A stretch of 64,000 nucleotides of DNA from Flavobacteriales bacterium UBA4466 (lineage in GTDB: Bacteria; Bacteroidota; Bacteroidia; Flavobacteriales_D; Crocinitomicaceae), in assembly GCA_905182335.1 (NCBI GenBank), contig CAJJBE010000005.1, positions 1 through 64,000 on the forward strand. The letters run 5' to 3'. Under the pieces are notes generated by a model. The model had not been told where the DNA came from and ran no database searches. It was given only the letters and a program-made list of their open reading frames with translations. Below are positions 17,640 through 26,790 of the stretch, one piece after another. The position numbers were made by a program, and so were the translations under genes. The stretch's first letter is position 1, and each line of letters begins with the position of its first letter.

Positions 17640-17707
17640 ATTTCTATCCTTTAATATCTCATTATCTTTAAGACTATTTATCTCTGATTTGATGCTATTT
17701 TAATTCA

Positions 17708-17738
17708 TTGCTTTTTTAACTTAAAAAATTTATCTTTG
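17708..17738 (+). promoter_or_regulatory. Promoter of the PorP/SprF gene (Bacteroidota type)
   Basis: TTG at 17708-17710, a 20-base spacer and TATCTTTG at 17731-17738 fit the consensus. The leader to the chosen start codon would be about 120 bases. It contains an AT-rich inverted repeat (around 17770-17795) but nothing I can name. Confidence 0.65.
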
Positions 17739-17864
17739 CTAACGCCTGCAACTGTGAAACTAGAAAATATTACTACTATATTTTAATAGTATTTTGAGTA
17801 AAGTTTTCAGCTTGGTTTAATAAGTTTACTGATCATGTTATTCGTGGTCATAATAGTTAGAGTG

Positions 17865-18842
17865 ATGCGAAATATTATAGTCTTAACATTTGGATTTTTA
17901 GCAACAATTGCCTTTGGTCAGCAAGAACCTCAGTTTAGTCAATACAATAGAAATCAGTACTTGGTTAACCCAGGGGCTGCCGGTGCATATGATTTTGTAG
18001 ATATTACTATGGGTGGAAGAATGCAGTGGGCTGGGTTTAAAAATGCTCCAATGACCACTTACTTATATGGTTCAACATCACTTCCTCAAAAAGATAAAGC
18101 AAGATATTACCCAAGAACAAGGACAAGACGTGGTCCAATACATCAGTCAAAAAGAGGTGTGGGGGGATTTAAGCATGCATTCGGCGGTTATGTCTTCGCT
18201 GATCAATACGGCGCGTTTCAACAAATAAAATTTGCGGGAACATATGCTATCCATATACCCTTAAGTCAAAACTTGAATTTATCTTTTGGTATCGATTTAG
18301 GTCTTTCTAATCGTACATTTCTAGAAGACAGAGCTCAAACATTGAACGTAATGACTGGTGTTGGAAATGATGCGACATATGCTGAGTATTCTACATCCGT
18401 GAATGATTATACAATGGATGTTGGAGCGGGATTGTATTTATACTCAGAAGATTTTTACTTTGGAATTGCTGCGGATCAATTGACAGGGGACTTAGTTCGC
18501 TTTGGTCTTGGTACGGTGAATTTTGACCCAAAAATGCATTATCGTGCAACTGTGGGATATAAGTTTAAGACAAATAATGATGTAACCATTACTCCAAACG
18601 CATTGGTTAAATATATAATGTCTTCACCAATTTCTATAGAAGGTGGTGTGCAACTAGAGTTTAAAGAACGTTTTTGGTTAGCAGCATCATACAGAAGTTC
18701 TAAAACTATAATCGGAATGGTTGGTTTTAATGTCAATCGTTTATTCAAAGTAGGTTATTCGTTTGATTTTTCAACCTCAGAAGTGAAAAACTATAATGTT
18801 GGAGGACATGAATTGGTTCTTGGTATAATGCTAGGAAGATAG
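17865..18842 (+). CDS. PorP/SprF family type IX secretion system outer membrane protein
   Basis: From ATG 17865 the protein has a signal peptide (MRNIIVLTFGFLATIAFGQ), which the upstream in-frame ATG at 17835 would spoil. The mature part begins QEPQFSQYNRNQYLVNPGAAGA, the diagnostic PorP/SprF opening, followed by beta-strand-rich sequence ending in ELVLGIMLGR, a typical barrel terminus (325 residues). Members anchor or display type IX secretion cargo and often sit beside a gene for their partner adhesin. No such gene is adjacent here. Outer membrane. Confidence 0.92.
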   Translation: MRNIIVLTFGFLATIAFGQQEPQFSQYNRNQYLVNPGAAGAYDFVDITMGGRMQWAGFKNAPMTTYLYGSTSLPQKDKARYYPRTRTRRGPIHQSKRGVGGFKHAFGGYVFADQYGAFQQIKFAGTYAIHIPLSQNLNLSFGIDLGLSNRTFLEDRAQTLNVMTGVGNDATYAEYSTSVNDYTMDVGAGLYLYSEDFYFGIAADQLTGDLVRFGLGTVNFDPKMHYRATVGYKFKTNNDVTITPNALVKYIMSSPISIEGGVQLEFKERFWLAASYRSSKTIIGMVGFNVNRLFKVGYSFDFSTSEVKNYNVGGHELVLGIMLGR

Positions 18843-18911
18843 ACGAACAAAAAAACTCGGAGTGGTGTTCTACCCATATTAGAGTTACTTCTTTTAAAAG
18901 AAAAAGGTTTT

Positions 18912-20639
18912 CTAATTAAATCTAATCGCCTTTACAGGTTTAATTCGTGTAATGACGATACTCGGAATAATTAATGCAATAACACAAACCAAGAGGGTTG
19001 CAATGTTGAGAATTGCCCAATTCAAAAAGCTTAATTCGATAGGTACTTCGTTTAAGTAGTAAACTTCAGGGTTTAAGGTGAAAACCCCAAAATAGCTTTG
19101 TGTGAAGCAAAGACCAAGTCCAAGGACATTTCCCAAAAGCATACCGCGGGAAATCAGAAATGTAGCTTGAATCAAGAATATTTTACGAATACTCCAATTT
19201 GTAGCTCCCATCGCCTTCATCATTCCTATAAAATTGGAACGAATTAGGATTAAAACCAATAGCGCAGACCCCATGTTAATAACACCAATAAGTATCATTA
19301 ATGTGAGGATAATTACAACGTTAATATCGAGAAATTCTAGCCAAACAAAAATATCATTTTGATTTTCTCGAATACTAGTTGTTTTGAGCATTTCATCATA
19401 CTCTGTTGGAATAAAATCAGTTAATTTTGATGTGCGTTTAATGACAGCATCTAATTGCTCCCAATCGGCTACTGTAATTTCAAATCCTCCCACATAATTG
19501 TGAGAGCTTCCTTTGCCTTCAATAAATTCAAAGACCAATTTTTTTTGACCCGCTTGAATGGAAAATTTAGACCCATGATCATTTAAATAGATGCGTTCTA
19601 ATTCTCCTAAATCATTCAATTGAAAATCACATGGGCTAAACCCGGCTCCTTGAACCGAGACTTTTAAATAGGCTGTATCCGATATCGTATTGATTTCATT
19701 ACGTCCTTCAATGTTGCTCCAGTAATCAGAAGCAATTAATTGAAACAAGGTGTCTTTTTCTGGGCAGTACGCGAATCGGGCGTATGTGTCATAACCTAAA
19801 CCCCAGTCGTATCTATGATGACCGTTACCACCTGTTACGTTAGCTCCAATTATCAGTTGACCGTTTAGCATTGTATCAACCAATTCAATAGACGCTTTTA
19901 TTCCCCAATCGTTCAATTCTTGAACAGTTGACAGTTTACCAATAACAGTTTTTTTATCGAATTCTTCAAGGCCTGTTTCGTAGATCCCAACAATAATGAA
20001 ATTGCGTTTAATGGGAAGATTCTTCACGAAAAAGGCAGAAACGGTGTCACTAAGTTTATAGCTGAGGTCATTGGCTAATTTTCTTGATATCAATATGTGT
20101 TTATCAGAAGAATCACTTGCATAATTAGGCATATTACCTTCTTTCAAGTTTTCTTTGAAAAATTTAAGGTTGTAATTGGAATCAACCCCTTTAATCATAG
20201 CCCCGTTTACTTGCTGATTAATTTCAGAGGTATCCTTACCGCTGGGAAGGATATAATGAATTTCATTTTTCTCAGACTGAAACAAAACAGGTTTATATCC
20301 AATACCATAAATAGACTCAATATTTTTGTCTGATGATAGGCTTTTTAGAAAGGATTGATCAGCCTGAATGGCTTCACTTTCGTACACACTACTTTCACTA
20401 GCACTCATGATAAAAACATGAGATCCAAAGCCACTTATTTTTTGGCGTACTTCTTTTTGGAATCCAGTCACAACTGCGATTGTGATTAGGTTTACAATAA
20501 CAGCTAAAGCAATACTAATAATAGATATGCGTACAATAGGTTTAGAAACTTTCTTACCTTGCACGACACTCTTTAGCGTTTTCTTAGATATGAAATATTC
20601 GAATGACAAATTAAAACCTAGTTTTCGACTAAAGTACAC
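18912..20639 (-). CDS. FtsX-like ABC permease (LolC/LolE-type family) with an enlarged periplasmic domain
   Basis: The 575-residue protein shows the MacB/FtsX layout: one membrane segment near residues 35-58 (ISIALAVIVNLITIAVVTGFQ), a long periplasmic part, then three segments after residue 430 (NVVIILTLMILIGVINM, a second near 480-505 and a third near 540-565) and the ending RIKPVKAIRFN. LolC/E-type permeases work with an ATPase to extract lipoproteins or act mechanically on the envelope. The usual length is near 400-420. Here about 150 extra residues, including GGNGHHRYDWGLGYDTYARF, lie in the periplasmic domain. No ATPase gene is adjacent. The first codons overlap the divergent namZ start region. 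Confidence 0.85.
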   Translation of the reverse strand: MYFSRKLGFNLSFEYFISKKTLKSVVQGKKVSKPIVRISIISIALAVIVNLITIAVVTGFQKEVRQKISGFGSHVFIMSASESSVYESEAIQADQSFLKSLSSDKNIESIYGIGYKPVLFQSEKNEIHYILPSGKDTSEINQQVNGAMIKGVDSNYNLKFFKENLKEGNMPNYASDSSDKHILISRKLANDLSYKLSDTVSAFFVKNLPIKRNFIIVGIYETGLEEFDKKTVIGKLSTVQELNDWGIKASIELVDTMLNGQLIIGANVTGGNGHHRYDWGLGYDTYARFAYCPEKDTLFQLIASDYWSNIEGRNEINTISDTAYLKVSVQGAGFSPCDFQLNDLGELERIYLNDHGSKFSIQAGQKKLVFEFIEGKGSSHNYVGGFEITVADWEQLDAVIKRTSKLTDFIPTEYDEMLKTTSIRENQNDIFVWLEFLDINVVIILTLMILIGVINMGSALLVLILIRSNFIGMMKAMGATNWSIRKIFLIQATFLISRGMLLGNVLGLGLCFTQSYFGVFTLNPEVYYLNEVPIELSFLNWAILNIATLLVCVIALIIPSIVITRIKPVKAIRFN

Positions 20640-21843
20640 AAAGGTTTTGTGCCTTAAAAGTATTTTTTTTCTTTTAGTCGCATCTTGCAGCTTTGGTCAA
20701 CCGATTGATAACGACTATTCTGCAGTTGATCCGATTAAAACGATAGAAAAAGCAATTGTTGTTGGTGCCCAAAAATTAGATGGCATTCTCTCATTATTGG
20801 ATAATAAATCTGTAGGAGTAGTTGGTAATCAATCGTCCTTAGTAGATGGAATCCATTTAGTAGATACATTACTTCATTCTGGAATTAAAGTAAAGCGTAT
20901 TTTTTCTCCTGAACATGGCTTTAGAGGTGACGCAGATGCTGGAGAGCACATTTCAAGCCAAACAGATAAAAAGACCGGATTATCCATCGTTTCACTGTAT
21001 GGAAAGAATAAAAAACCACACCCTTCTCAGCTGATTGGATTGGATGTTCTGATATTCGATATTCAAGATGTTGGCGTGCGCTTTTACACGTACATTTCAA
21101 CCCTTCATTATGTGATGGAGGCATGTGCAGAAAATCATATTACTCTAATTATTTTAGATCGCCCAAACCCCAATGGTCATTATATCGATGGACCTATTTT
21201 AGACCCAACATATAAATCATTTGTCGGAATGCATCCAATTCCAATTGTTCACGGAATGACAATTGCTGAATACGCACGGATGATAAATGGCGAGAAATGG
21301 CTTAAAAATAAAATTCAATGTGATTTAACGGTTGTTTCATGTGACAATTACAGTCACAGTCGTAATTATTCTTTGCCAGTGCCACCATCTCCAAATTTAA
21401 GATCTGATATTTCTATTCAGTTATATCCAAGTCTGTGTTTATTAGAATCAACAACAGTGACATTGGGCAGGGGTACATCTTCCCCGTTTGAATGCTATGG
21501 TCATCCTGACTTTTTAAAAACAGAATTTGCATTTATACCAAGATCTGGGCCTGGTTCAAAAAAACCTAAGCATCAAGATAAATTGTGTAATGGATTTTAT
21601 TTAAATAACTCTAATTATGAGCGAATGTATAAATTGGATTTAAGTTTTATGTTGAATGCGAAAAAACAATTGAACGGGAAATTATTTGTAGATCGATCAA
21701 AGTTCTTCAACTTACTTGCAGGAAATAATATTCTTTTACAGCAAGTAGAATCGGGAATGAGTGAAGATGAAATTCGAGCTACTTGGAAAGAAGGGCTAGA
21801 TGAATTTAGCTTAGTTCGGGCGAAGTATTTGATGTATGACTGA
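20590..21843 (+). CDS. namZ: NamZ-type exo-beta-N-acetylmuramidase (DUF1343)
   Basis: A DUF1343 protein of 418 residues from ATG 20590. Landmarks: VGVVGNQSS, IFSPEHGFRGDADAGE, DIQDVGVRFYTYISTLHYVMEA, LDRPNPNG and LGRGTSSPFECYG. The family founder NamZ removes N-acetylmuramic acid from the non-reducing ends of peptidoglycan fragments, so cell-wall recycling is likely. A signal-like stretch (LKSIFFLLVASCSFGQ) means export. The start is uncertain: ATG 20590 makes the coding region overlap the divergent permease by 50 bases and leaves a long charged n-region, while a TTG near 20647 would give a shorter, cleaner signal. Its stop overlaps the dead J-domain gene by 8 bases. Confidence 0.88.
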   Translation: MKYSNDKLKPSFRLKYTKVLCLKSIFFLLVASCSFGQPIDNDYSAVDPIKTIEKAIVVGAQKLDGILSLLDNKSVGVVGNQSSLVDGIHLVDTLLHSGIKVKRIFSPEHGFRGDADAGEHISSQTDKKTGLSIVSLYGKNKKPHPSQLIGLDVLIFDIQDVGVRFYTYISTLHYVMEACAENHITLIILDRPNPNGHYIDGPILDPTYKSFVGMHPIPIVHGMTIAEYARMINGEKWLKNKIQCDLTVVSCDNYSHSRNYSLPVPPSPNLRSDISIQLYPSLCLLESTTVTLGRGTSSPFECYGHPDFLKTEFAFIPRSGPGSKKPKHQDKLCNGFYLNNSNYERMYKLDLSFMLNAKKQLNGKLFVDRSKFFNLLAGNNILLQQVESGMSEDEIRATWKEGLDEFSLVRAKYLMYD

Positions 21844-22545
21844 TCTTTTAAGAAATGAAGAGTTGGCTTTTCGTCAGTTTGGAATGAAGACAAGAATTGC
21901 TCAGCTTGAAAAAGAACTAGATGAGGTCTTGAGTAAAACCTATGTGTTTGAAGCAATTCTCCGTTCTCATATCGAAGATGATATTATTCAAGAGCGCGAA
22001 TTAAATCTGGCTTATCGTAAACATTCATAATGTAAAAAAGCAAAAATGGTTAGAGTAAAAGCACCGTGGAAAGACTTGCAAAAAGCCAATTAGCTCGTTA
22101 ATTCGACCAAAAAACGAATTACCAGAGGTTCCCTTTACAGACAAACAAGAGTTAAAACGTCTATACAGAGAGGCTATGTTTCTTTAGTGCATCCAGATAA
22201 GTATTTGTTAAATTAAAGATATCGGATAGAAGGCGACAGAAGTCACATCTAACCTTATTGATATTTACCGATCAGGTGATTTAGTAAAATTGAGGTTGTT
22301 TTCATGAACACATTTTGAACGGAAATTCAATTAAAGAAAACAGAGTGGTCGAAGATGAGCAAGAAAAAGATGCCTATTTACTAAGTGAACTCGAACGTTT
22401 AGAAAAAGTATTGATTCAGGCAAAGACTAAAAAAACGTATAAAGTTTTAGTTTCTTATGAAAATACAGAGTTCTATGTAGAAGAACTTAAATTGTTCTAT
22501 GCAGACAGAATTTCTAAGTTAATTAGGCTTACAAGGAAATCTTAA
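21836..22545 (+). pseudogene. Decayed J-domain (DnaJ-like) protein gene
   Basis: Pieces of a single gene appear in at least three frames. From 21836 an intact front codes for about 64 residues with coiled-coil character (LAFRQFGMKTRIAQLEKELDE). Then, in another frame around 22029-22186, comes ELPEVPFTDKQELKRLYREAM, followed after a frameshift by VHPDKYL with the J-domain HPD triad at 22190-22198. Next is a frame reading KATEVTSNLIDIYRSGD, and finally an intact tail of 76 residues ending at 22545. The J-domain piece would have stimulated an Hsp70. The gene died by several small indels and stops. It overlaps namZ by 8 bases at the front and purE by 4 at the back. The 76-residue tail has its own TTG start at 22315 but is probably just a remnant. 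Confidence 0.75.
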
Positions 22546-23036
22546 GAATTAATCTTTTTTACAGCTTTAGCTCCGTCTAACACGTTTTTCTTTAGCTCTT
22601 CCATATATATAGACATTTGAGCCAATACCTTTGGGTTAGAAGAACCAATGATTTTTGCAGCTAAGATTCCAGCATTTTTAGCGCCATTCAATGCAACAGT
22701 TGCAACTGGAATTCCACTAGGCATTTGAAGAATAGACAAGATACTGTCCCATCCATCAATTGAATTACTTGATTTTACAGGAACTCCAATGACTGGAAGC
22801 GGTGTCAATGAAGCAGTCATACCTGGTAGGTGAGCTGCTCCACCTGCTCCAGCAATAATTACTTTTAAGCCTCTTTCATGTGCAGATTTAGCATAGTCAT
22901 ACATTTTTTCAGGAGTTCTATGTGCCGAAACAATATCCAATTCGAATTCAATACCCAACTCAGTTAAAATATCTGCTGCTTCTTGCATTATCGGTAAATC
23001 AGATGTGCTTCCCATTATGATTCCTACTTCTGCCAT
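22542..23036 (-). CDS. purE: N5-carboxyaminoimidazole ribonucleotide mutase PurE
   Basis: A 164-residue class I PurE. The N-terminal GIIMGSTSDLPIM (residues 5-17) binds the phosphate, the SAHRTPE loop (40-46) carries the catalytic His, and GAGGAAHLPGM (62-72) completes the site. It shifts the carboxyl group of N5-CAIR to CAIR in purine synthesis. Its partner PurK is in this window but 28 kb away (50433-51578), so the usual purE-purK pair is split. Single-gene transcript. Confidence 0.97.
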   Translation of the reverse strand: MAEVGIIMGSTSDLPIMQEAADILTELGIEFELDIVSAHRTPEKMYDYAKSAHERGLKVIIAGAGGAAHLPGMTASLTPLPVIGVPVKSSNSIDGWDSILSILQMPSGIPVATVALNGAKNAGILAAKIIGSSNPKVLAQMSIYMEELKKNVLDGAKAVKKINS

Positions 23037-23073
23037 GTCTTATTTTTTATTCAAAGATAATGATTCGTTACAA

Positions 23074-24039
23074 CTATACTCTAACTCTGCTCAGATCAGA
23101 TAAAACTTCTTCCGAAACTATTGCCTCATCGCCCCAGTTTTCTAATTCAGAATCTGACCATAATTCAGGAAAGAAAATACGACGTTGATATTTTGGATGC
23201 ATGTATTTTTGCCATTCACTACCTCCAGTCGCTTCAACACTTGTTTCACCACTGTTCAGATACTTGCGAGCAGCGTTTAAGTGATGCATGACCCAACTAA
23301 CGTTAACGGTATGGTCATAATGACGCATCGCATTAACTAAATTGATGTCATTGCGACCTGTTTCCGGTAATTCTTTGAATTTCGTCCATAAGTTTGTAGT
23401 GTTGTATTCTTTCATGAAACCGATGAACTCAGACTTATACTTCTCTTCGAAGTTCCTCATCAATTTGGATTTTTCACCTGTTTCATGATCAACACCAGCT
23501 GCTTGCCAGTAAAGATTTTCGAATGCATGAGAATAGGGCGTGTCACGATCAATTGTTTTTCTAAATCTAAAATCAATAAGGTTTATTAATTCAGTAGATG
23601 CAAATTCAATCTTTCGGTATTGAGCACTTTGGAATCCACTTGCAGGAGTCAATGTATCTCTAAATTTCATGTACTGATCTACGTCCATTCCATCGCCCAT
23701 AATAGTGAAAGAGTTGGAGAGCATATCAAAGTAACGCGAAATTCTGTACAGGTGCTTAGCGAACTTTCGGGTAGATATTGATTCGTCTTCAGAAATTTGT
23801 TCCATCTCCCAAAGAATCATTTTAAAAAGAAGCTCATTGATTTGGTGATACATAATGAACACCATTTCATCTTTTAATATTGTCTTTTGAGATTGTAATC
23901 CCAATAATGCTTCAACTTGGATGTAGTCCCAGTATTTTGTAGGTTCTGCATGCAGAAGTCCGGATAAATGCACATCAGTATTTTGCCCCATTGCCTCATA
24001 CTTCTCATCAATTGCCTTAAGTAATTCTTCTCTTGTCAT
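23074..24039 (-). CDS. kynA: Tryptophan 2,3-dioxygenase
   Basis: A 321-residue heme dioxygenase that opens the tryptophan ring to N-formylkynurenine, the first step of the kynurenine route. Family landmarks: VHLSGLLHAEPTKYWDYIQVEALLGLQ, FIMYHQINELLFKMILWEM (heme pocket His) and HYDHTVNVSWVMHHLNAARK, plus SGFQSAQYRKIE. I chose ATG 24039. The longer frame begins with TTG at 24063. The product is cytoplasmic. It stands 105 bases after the hppD-hmgA block across a weak terminator, so it may be a separate transcript in the same catabolic region. Confidence 0.94.
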   Translation of the reverse strand: MTREELLKAIDEKYEAMGQNTDVHLSGLLHAEPTKYWDYIQVEALLGLQSQKTILKDEMVFIMYHQINELLFKMILWEMEQISEDESISTRKFAKHLYRISRYFDMLSNSFTIMGDGMDVDQYMKFRDTLTPASGFQSAQYRKIEFASTELINLIDFRFRKTIDRDTPYSHAFENLYWQAAGVDHETGEKSKLMRNFEEKYKSEFIGFMKEYNTTNLWTKFKELPETGRNDINLVNAMRHYDHTVNVSWVMHHLNAARKYLNSGETSVEATGGSEWQKYMHPKYQRRIFFPELWSDSELENWGDEAIVSEEVLSDLSRVRV

Positions 24040-24112
24040 AACCGTTAAATTCTGATGTATCAAAACTAGCTATTTATTTAAAACCACTACATGTTTATCA
24101 TCATCAAAAACT

Positions 24113-24144
24113 AAAGCCGCGTAATACATAGAATACACGGCTTT
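24113..24144 (-). terminator. Probable terminator after hppD
   Basis: AAAGCCG (24113-24119) pairs with CGGCTTT (24138-24144) around an 18-base loop that can pair a little further. On the minus strand it is followed by AGTTTTTG, and on the plus strand by a longer T run, so it could work both ways. It sits between the hppD stop and the kynA start. Confidence 0.55.
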
Positions 24145-24167
24145 TTTTAATTTTATTCAAAACAGAA

Positions 24168-25331
24168 CTATAGAGTTCCTCTACTTTTTTGTTCCCTTTC
24201 AATCGCTTCAAATAAAGCTTTAAAGTTCCCAACACCAAAAGATTGTGCTCCTTTACGTTGAATAACTTCGAAGAAAATTGTAGGCCTGTCTACGACAGGC
24301 TTTGTAAACAATTGTAATAAATACCCTTCATCGTCTCTATCGATTAAGATGCCATGTTGCTTTAATATTTCAACATCTTCATCGATGGCTCCAACTCTTT
24401 CTAATAAATCATCGTAATACTCTTCAGGCACATATAAAAACTCGACACCTCTGTCACGCATCGCTGATACTGTTTTTACAATATCGTCTGTTGCTACAGC
24501 AATATGCTGAACTCCTGCTCCTTTATAAAAGTCTAAGTATTCTTCAATTTGTGATTTCTTTTTTCCTTTAGCTGGCTCGTTGATTGGAAATTTAATTCTA
24601 CCGTTACCATTACTCATTACTTTACTCATGAGCGCTGTAAACTCTGTCGAAATATCATCATCAGTAAATGAAATTATTTGAGCAAACCCCATTACTTCAG
24701 CATAGAAATCACACCAGGTTTTCATTTCTCCCCAGCCTACATTTCCAACCATATGATCCACAAATTTTAAACCTACAGGTTCGGGATTGTAATGAGATTC
24801 CCATTTTTTGTATCCAGGCAAAAATGTTCCTTTGTAATTCTTACGTTCTACAAAAACATGAACCGTTTCTCCATAAGTATAAATTCCAGAGCGGATAACT
24901 TCACCAAATTCATCTTTTTCAACAGTTGGTTCCATGAAAGATTTAGCACCTCTTTTTGTCGTTTCTGCCCAAGCATTCCTAGCATCTTCTACCCATAAAG
25001 CCATTACCTTAACACCATCTCCATGTTTGTTTATGTGTGCATTAATTGGCCCATTTTCATCTAGTGGAGTGGTTAGGACTAAGCGAATTTTTCCTTGTTT
25101 TAAAACGTAAGAAACCCGATCCGTTAATCCAGTTTCTAAACCAGCAAATGCTTCAGATTGAAATCCGAACGCTGTTTTATAAAAATGAGCTGATTGCTTT
25201 GCGTTTCCAACATATAATTCAACATAATCGGTTCCTAATAATGGTAAAAAGTCTTCTGCATCTGAGAATAACTTTTCTAATCCATACTCAGTATTTTGTA
25301 AATCTTTTAATTTTTTTATTTCTGTTCCCAT
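24168..25331 (-). CDS. hppD: 4-hydroxyphenylpyruvate dioxygenase
   Basis: 387 residues from ATG 25331. The in-frame ATG at 25382 would overlap hmgA and adds residues outside the family. The double vicinal-oxygen-chelate fold is recognisable. The iron ligands sit in the C-terminal half: FVDHMVGNVG, GVQHIAVATDDI and FFEVIQRKGAQSFGVGNFKALFEA. It converts 4-hydroxyphenylpyruvate (from tyrosine) to homogentisate. hmgA lies just upstream on the same strand, 38 bases away, so the two consecutive steps are co-expressed. Confidence 0.96.
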   Translation of the reverse strand: MGTEIKKLKDLQNTEYGLEKLFSDAEDFLPLLGTDYVELYVGNAKQSAHFYKTAFGFQSEAFAGLETGLTDRVSYVLKQGKIRLVLTTPLDENGPINAHINKHGDGVKVMALWVEDARNAWAETTKRGAKSFMEPTVEKDEFGEVIRSGIYTYGETVHVFVERKNYKGTFLPGYKKWESHYNPEPVGLKFVDHMVGNVGWGEMKTWCDFYAEVMGFAQIISFTDDDISTEFTALMSKVMSNGNGRIKFPINEPAKGKKKSQIEEYLDFYKGAGVQHIAVATDDIVKTVSAMRDRGVEFLYVPEEYYDDLLERVGAIDEDVEILKQHGILIDRDDEGYLLQLFTKPVVDRPTIFFEVIQRKGAQSFGVGNFKALFEAIEREQKSRGTL

Positions 25332-25369
25332 CTTTAAATAGTCTTTGACAATATAATTGTAAAAGCTTC

Positions 25370-26527
25370 TTAGTGAAGCCATGATTTATAGTAATCTTTA
25401 AATTCAAGTTGAAGTGCTTGTTTTGTAAGTTTTAACGGTTTAAATGTATCAACCATTACTGCAAGCTCTTGCGTTTCTTTTTTACCAATACTTCTTTTGT
25501 ATGCTCCTGGATGTGGCCCGTGAGGAAGTCCTGCAGGATGTAAAGTGATTTGACCTTTTTCAATGTTGTTTCTACTCATGAAGTCACCATCAACATAGTA
25601 GAGGACTTCATCTGAGTCAATGTTACTATGGTTGTACGGAGAAGGAATAGACTCTGGGTGATAATCATACAGTCTAGGGACAAAGGAGCAAATCACAAAT
25701 GCACTTGTTTCAAATGTTTGGTGAATAGGAGGGGGTAAGTGTACTCTTCCAGTAATTGGTTCAAAATCATGAATTGAGAATGCGTAAGGATAATTGTATC
25801 CATCCCAACCTACAACATCAAAAGGATGAGAGGCATAAGTATAAGAGTATAAAATACCTTGTTTCTTAGTTTTAACCAAGAAATCACCCATTTCTGCGTG
25901 AGTCTCTAATTCTGTAGGTGGCCTAAAGTCACGCTCACAAAATGGACTATGCTCTAGCAATTGACCGAACCAGTTTCTATATCTTTTGGGGGTGAATACA
26001 GGGTGCTTCGACTCTACGATAAACAATCTGTTTTCTTCCGTGTCGAAATCAACTTGATAAATTATTCCTCTCGGGATCACAAGGTAATCACCATATTTGA
26101 ATTCAATATTTCCTAGCTGTGTCCTTAACGTTCCTGTACCTTCGTGGACAAAAATTACTTCGTCGCAATCTGCATTTTTATAAAAGTATTTGCGAAGTGA
26201 TTTTTTAGGAGAGGAAAGTACAATCTCACAATCATCATTTACTAAAACGGGTACACGACTTTCTAAGAAGTCATCTTTTGGCTCTACTTTGTAGCCCATC
26301 AAGCTTCTCATTTGAAGCTGACGGTCTTCAGTGATTTCTGGACGGACATCTTTAGTTCCAATAAAATCTTTAACAATTGTTGGTGGTTCTAAATGATATA
26401 GTAATGAGGACATCCCCTCAAATCCAGCAGTTCCAAAAAGCTGCTCATGATGTAAGTCTCCGTTTTCTTTCCTGAAAATTGTATGTCTTTTATGTGGGAT
26501 TCTCCCTAGTTTCTGATAAAATGGCAT
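25370..26527 (-). CDS. hmgA: Homogentisate 1,2-dioxygenase
   Basis: 385 residues from ATG 26527 (MPFYQKLGRIPHKRHT). The longer frame starts with GTG at 26566 and adds only unrelated residues. Homogentisate dioxygenase landmarks: CDEVIFVHEGTGTL, FGDYLVIPRG-like YGDYLVIPRG, HPFDVVGWDGYNYPYAF and the C-terminal metal site LHPAGLPHGPHPGAYK. It opens the homogentisate ring to maleylacetoacetate. It is the first gene of the two-gene tyrosine-degradation unit. No isomerase or fumarylacetoacetase is in the window. Confidence 0.95.
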   Translation of the reverse strand: MPFYQKLGRIPHKRHTIFRKENGDLHHEQLFGTAGFEGMSSLLYHLEPPTIVKDFIGTKDVRPEITEDRQLQMRSLMGYKVEPKDDFLESRVPVLVNDDCEIVLSSPKKSLRKYFYKNADCDEVIFVHEGTGTLRTQLGNIEFKYGDYLVIPRGIIYQVDFDTEENRLFIVESKHPVFTPKRYRNWFGQLLEHSPFCERDFRPPTELETHAEMGDFLVKTKKQGILYSYTYASHPFDVVGWDGYNYPYAFSIHDFEPITGRVHLPPPIHQTFETSAFVICSFVPRLYDYHPESIPSPYNHSNIDSDEVLYYVDGDFMSRNNIEKGQITLHPAGLPHGPHPGAYKRSIGKKETQELAVMVDTFKPLKLTKQALQLEFKDYYKSWLH

Positions 26528-26790
26528 GTGTAATAATTTAATTCTATAATAAATTTCCTTTTCCACTTGAATTAAGCCGACTTCACTCCGGATTTCTCTT
26601 GATGAGATAGTTCAAATGATCTTTTAATCCTTTCCACATAAATGTAAAGGTAACGAATTTGTGAAAAGGAGCATTTGAGGTCTTTAGGAAAAACGATAAC
26701 AGCCAAAAAAAAATCTAATGCGCTAAATTTTTAGTTTAACCTTTAGGATATTGAAAAAAATATATTTCTATTTGCATATAATTCAGAATT

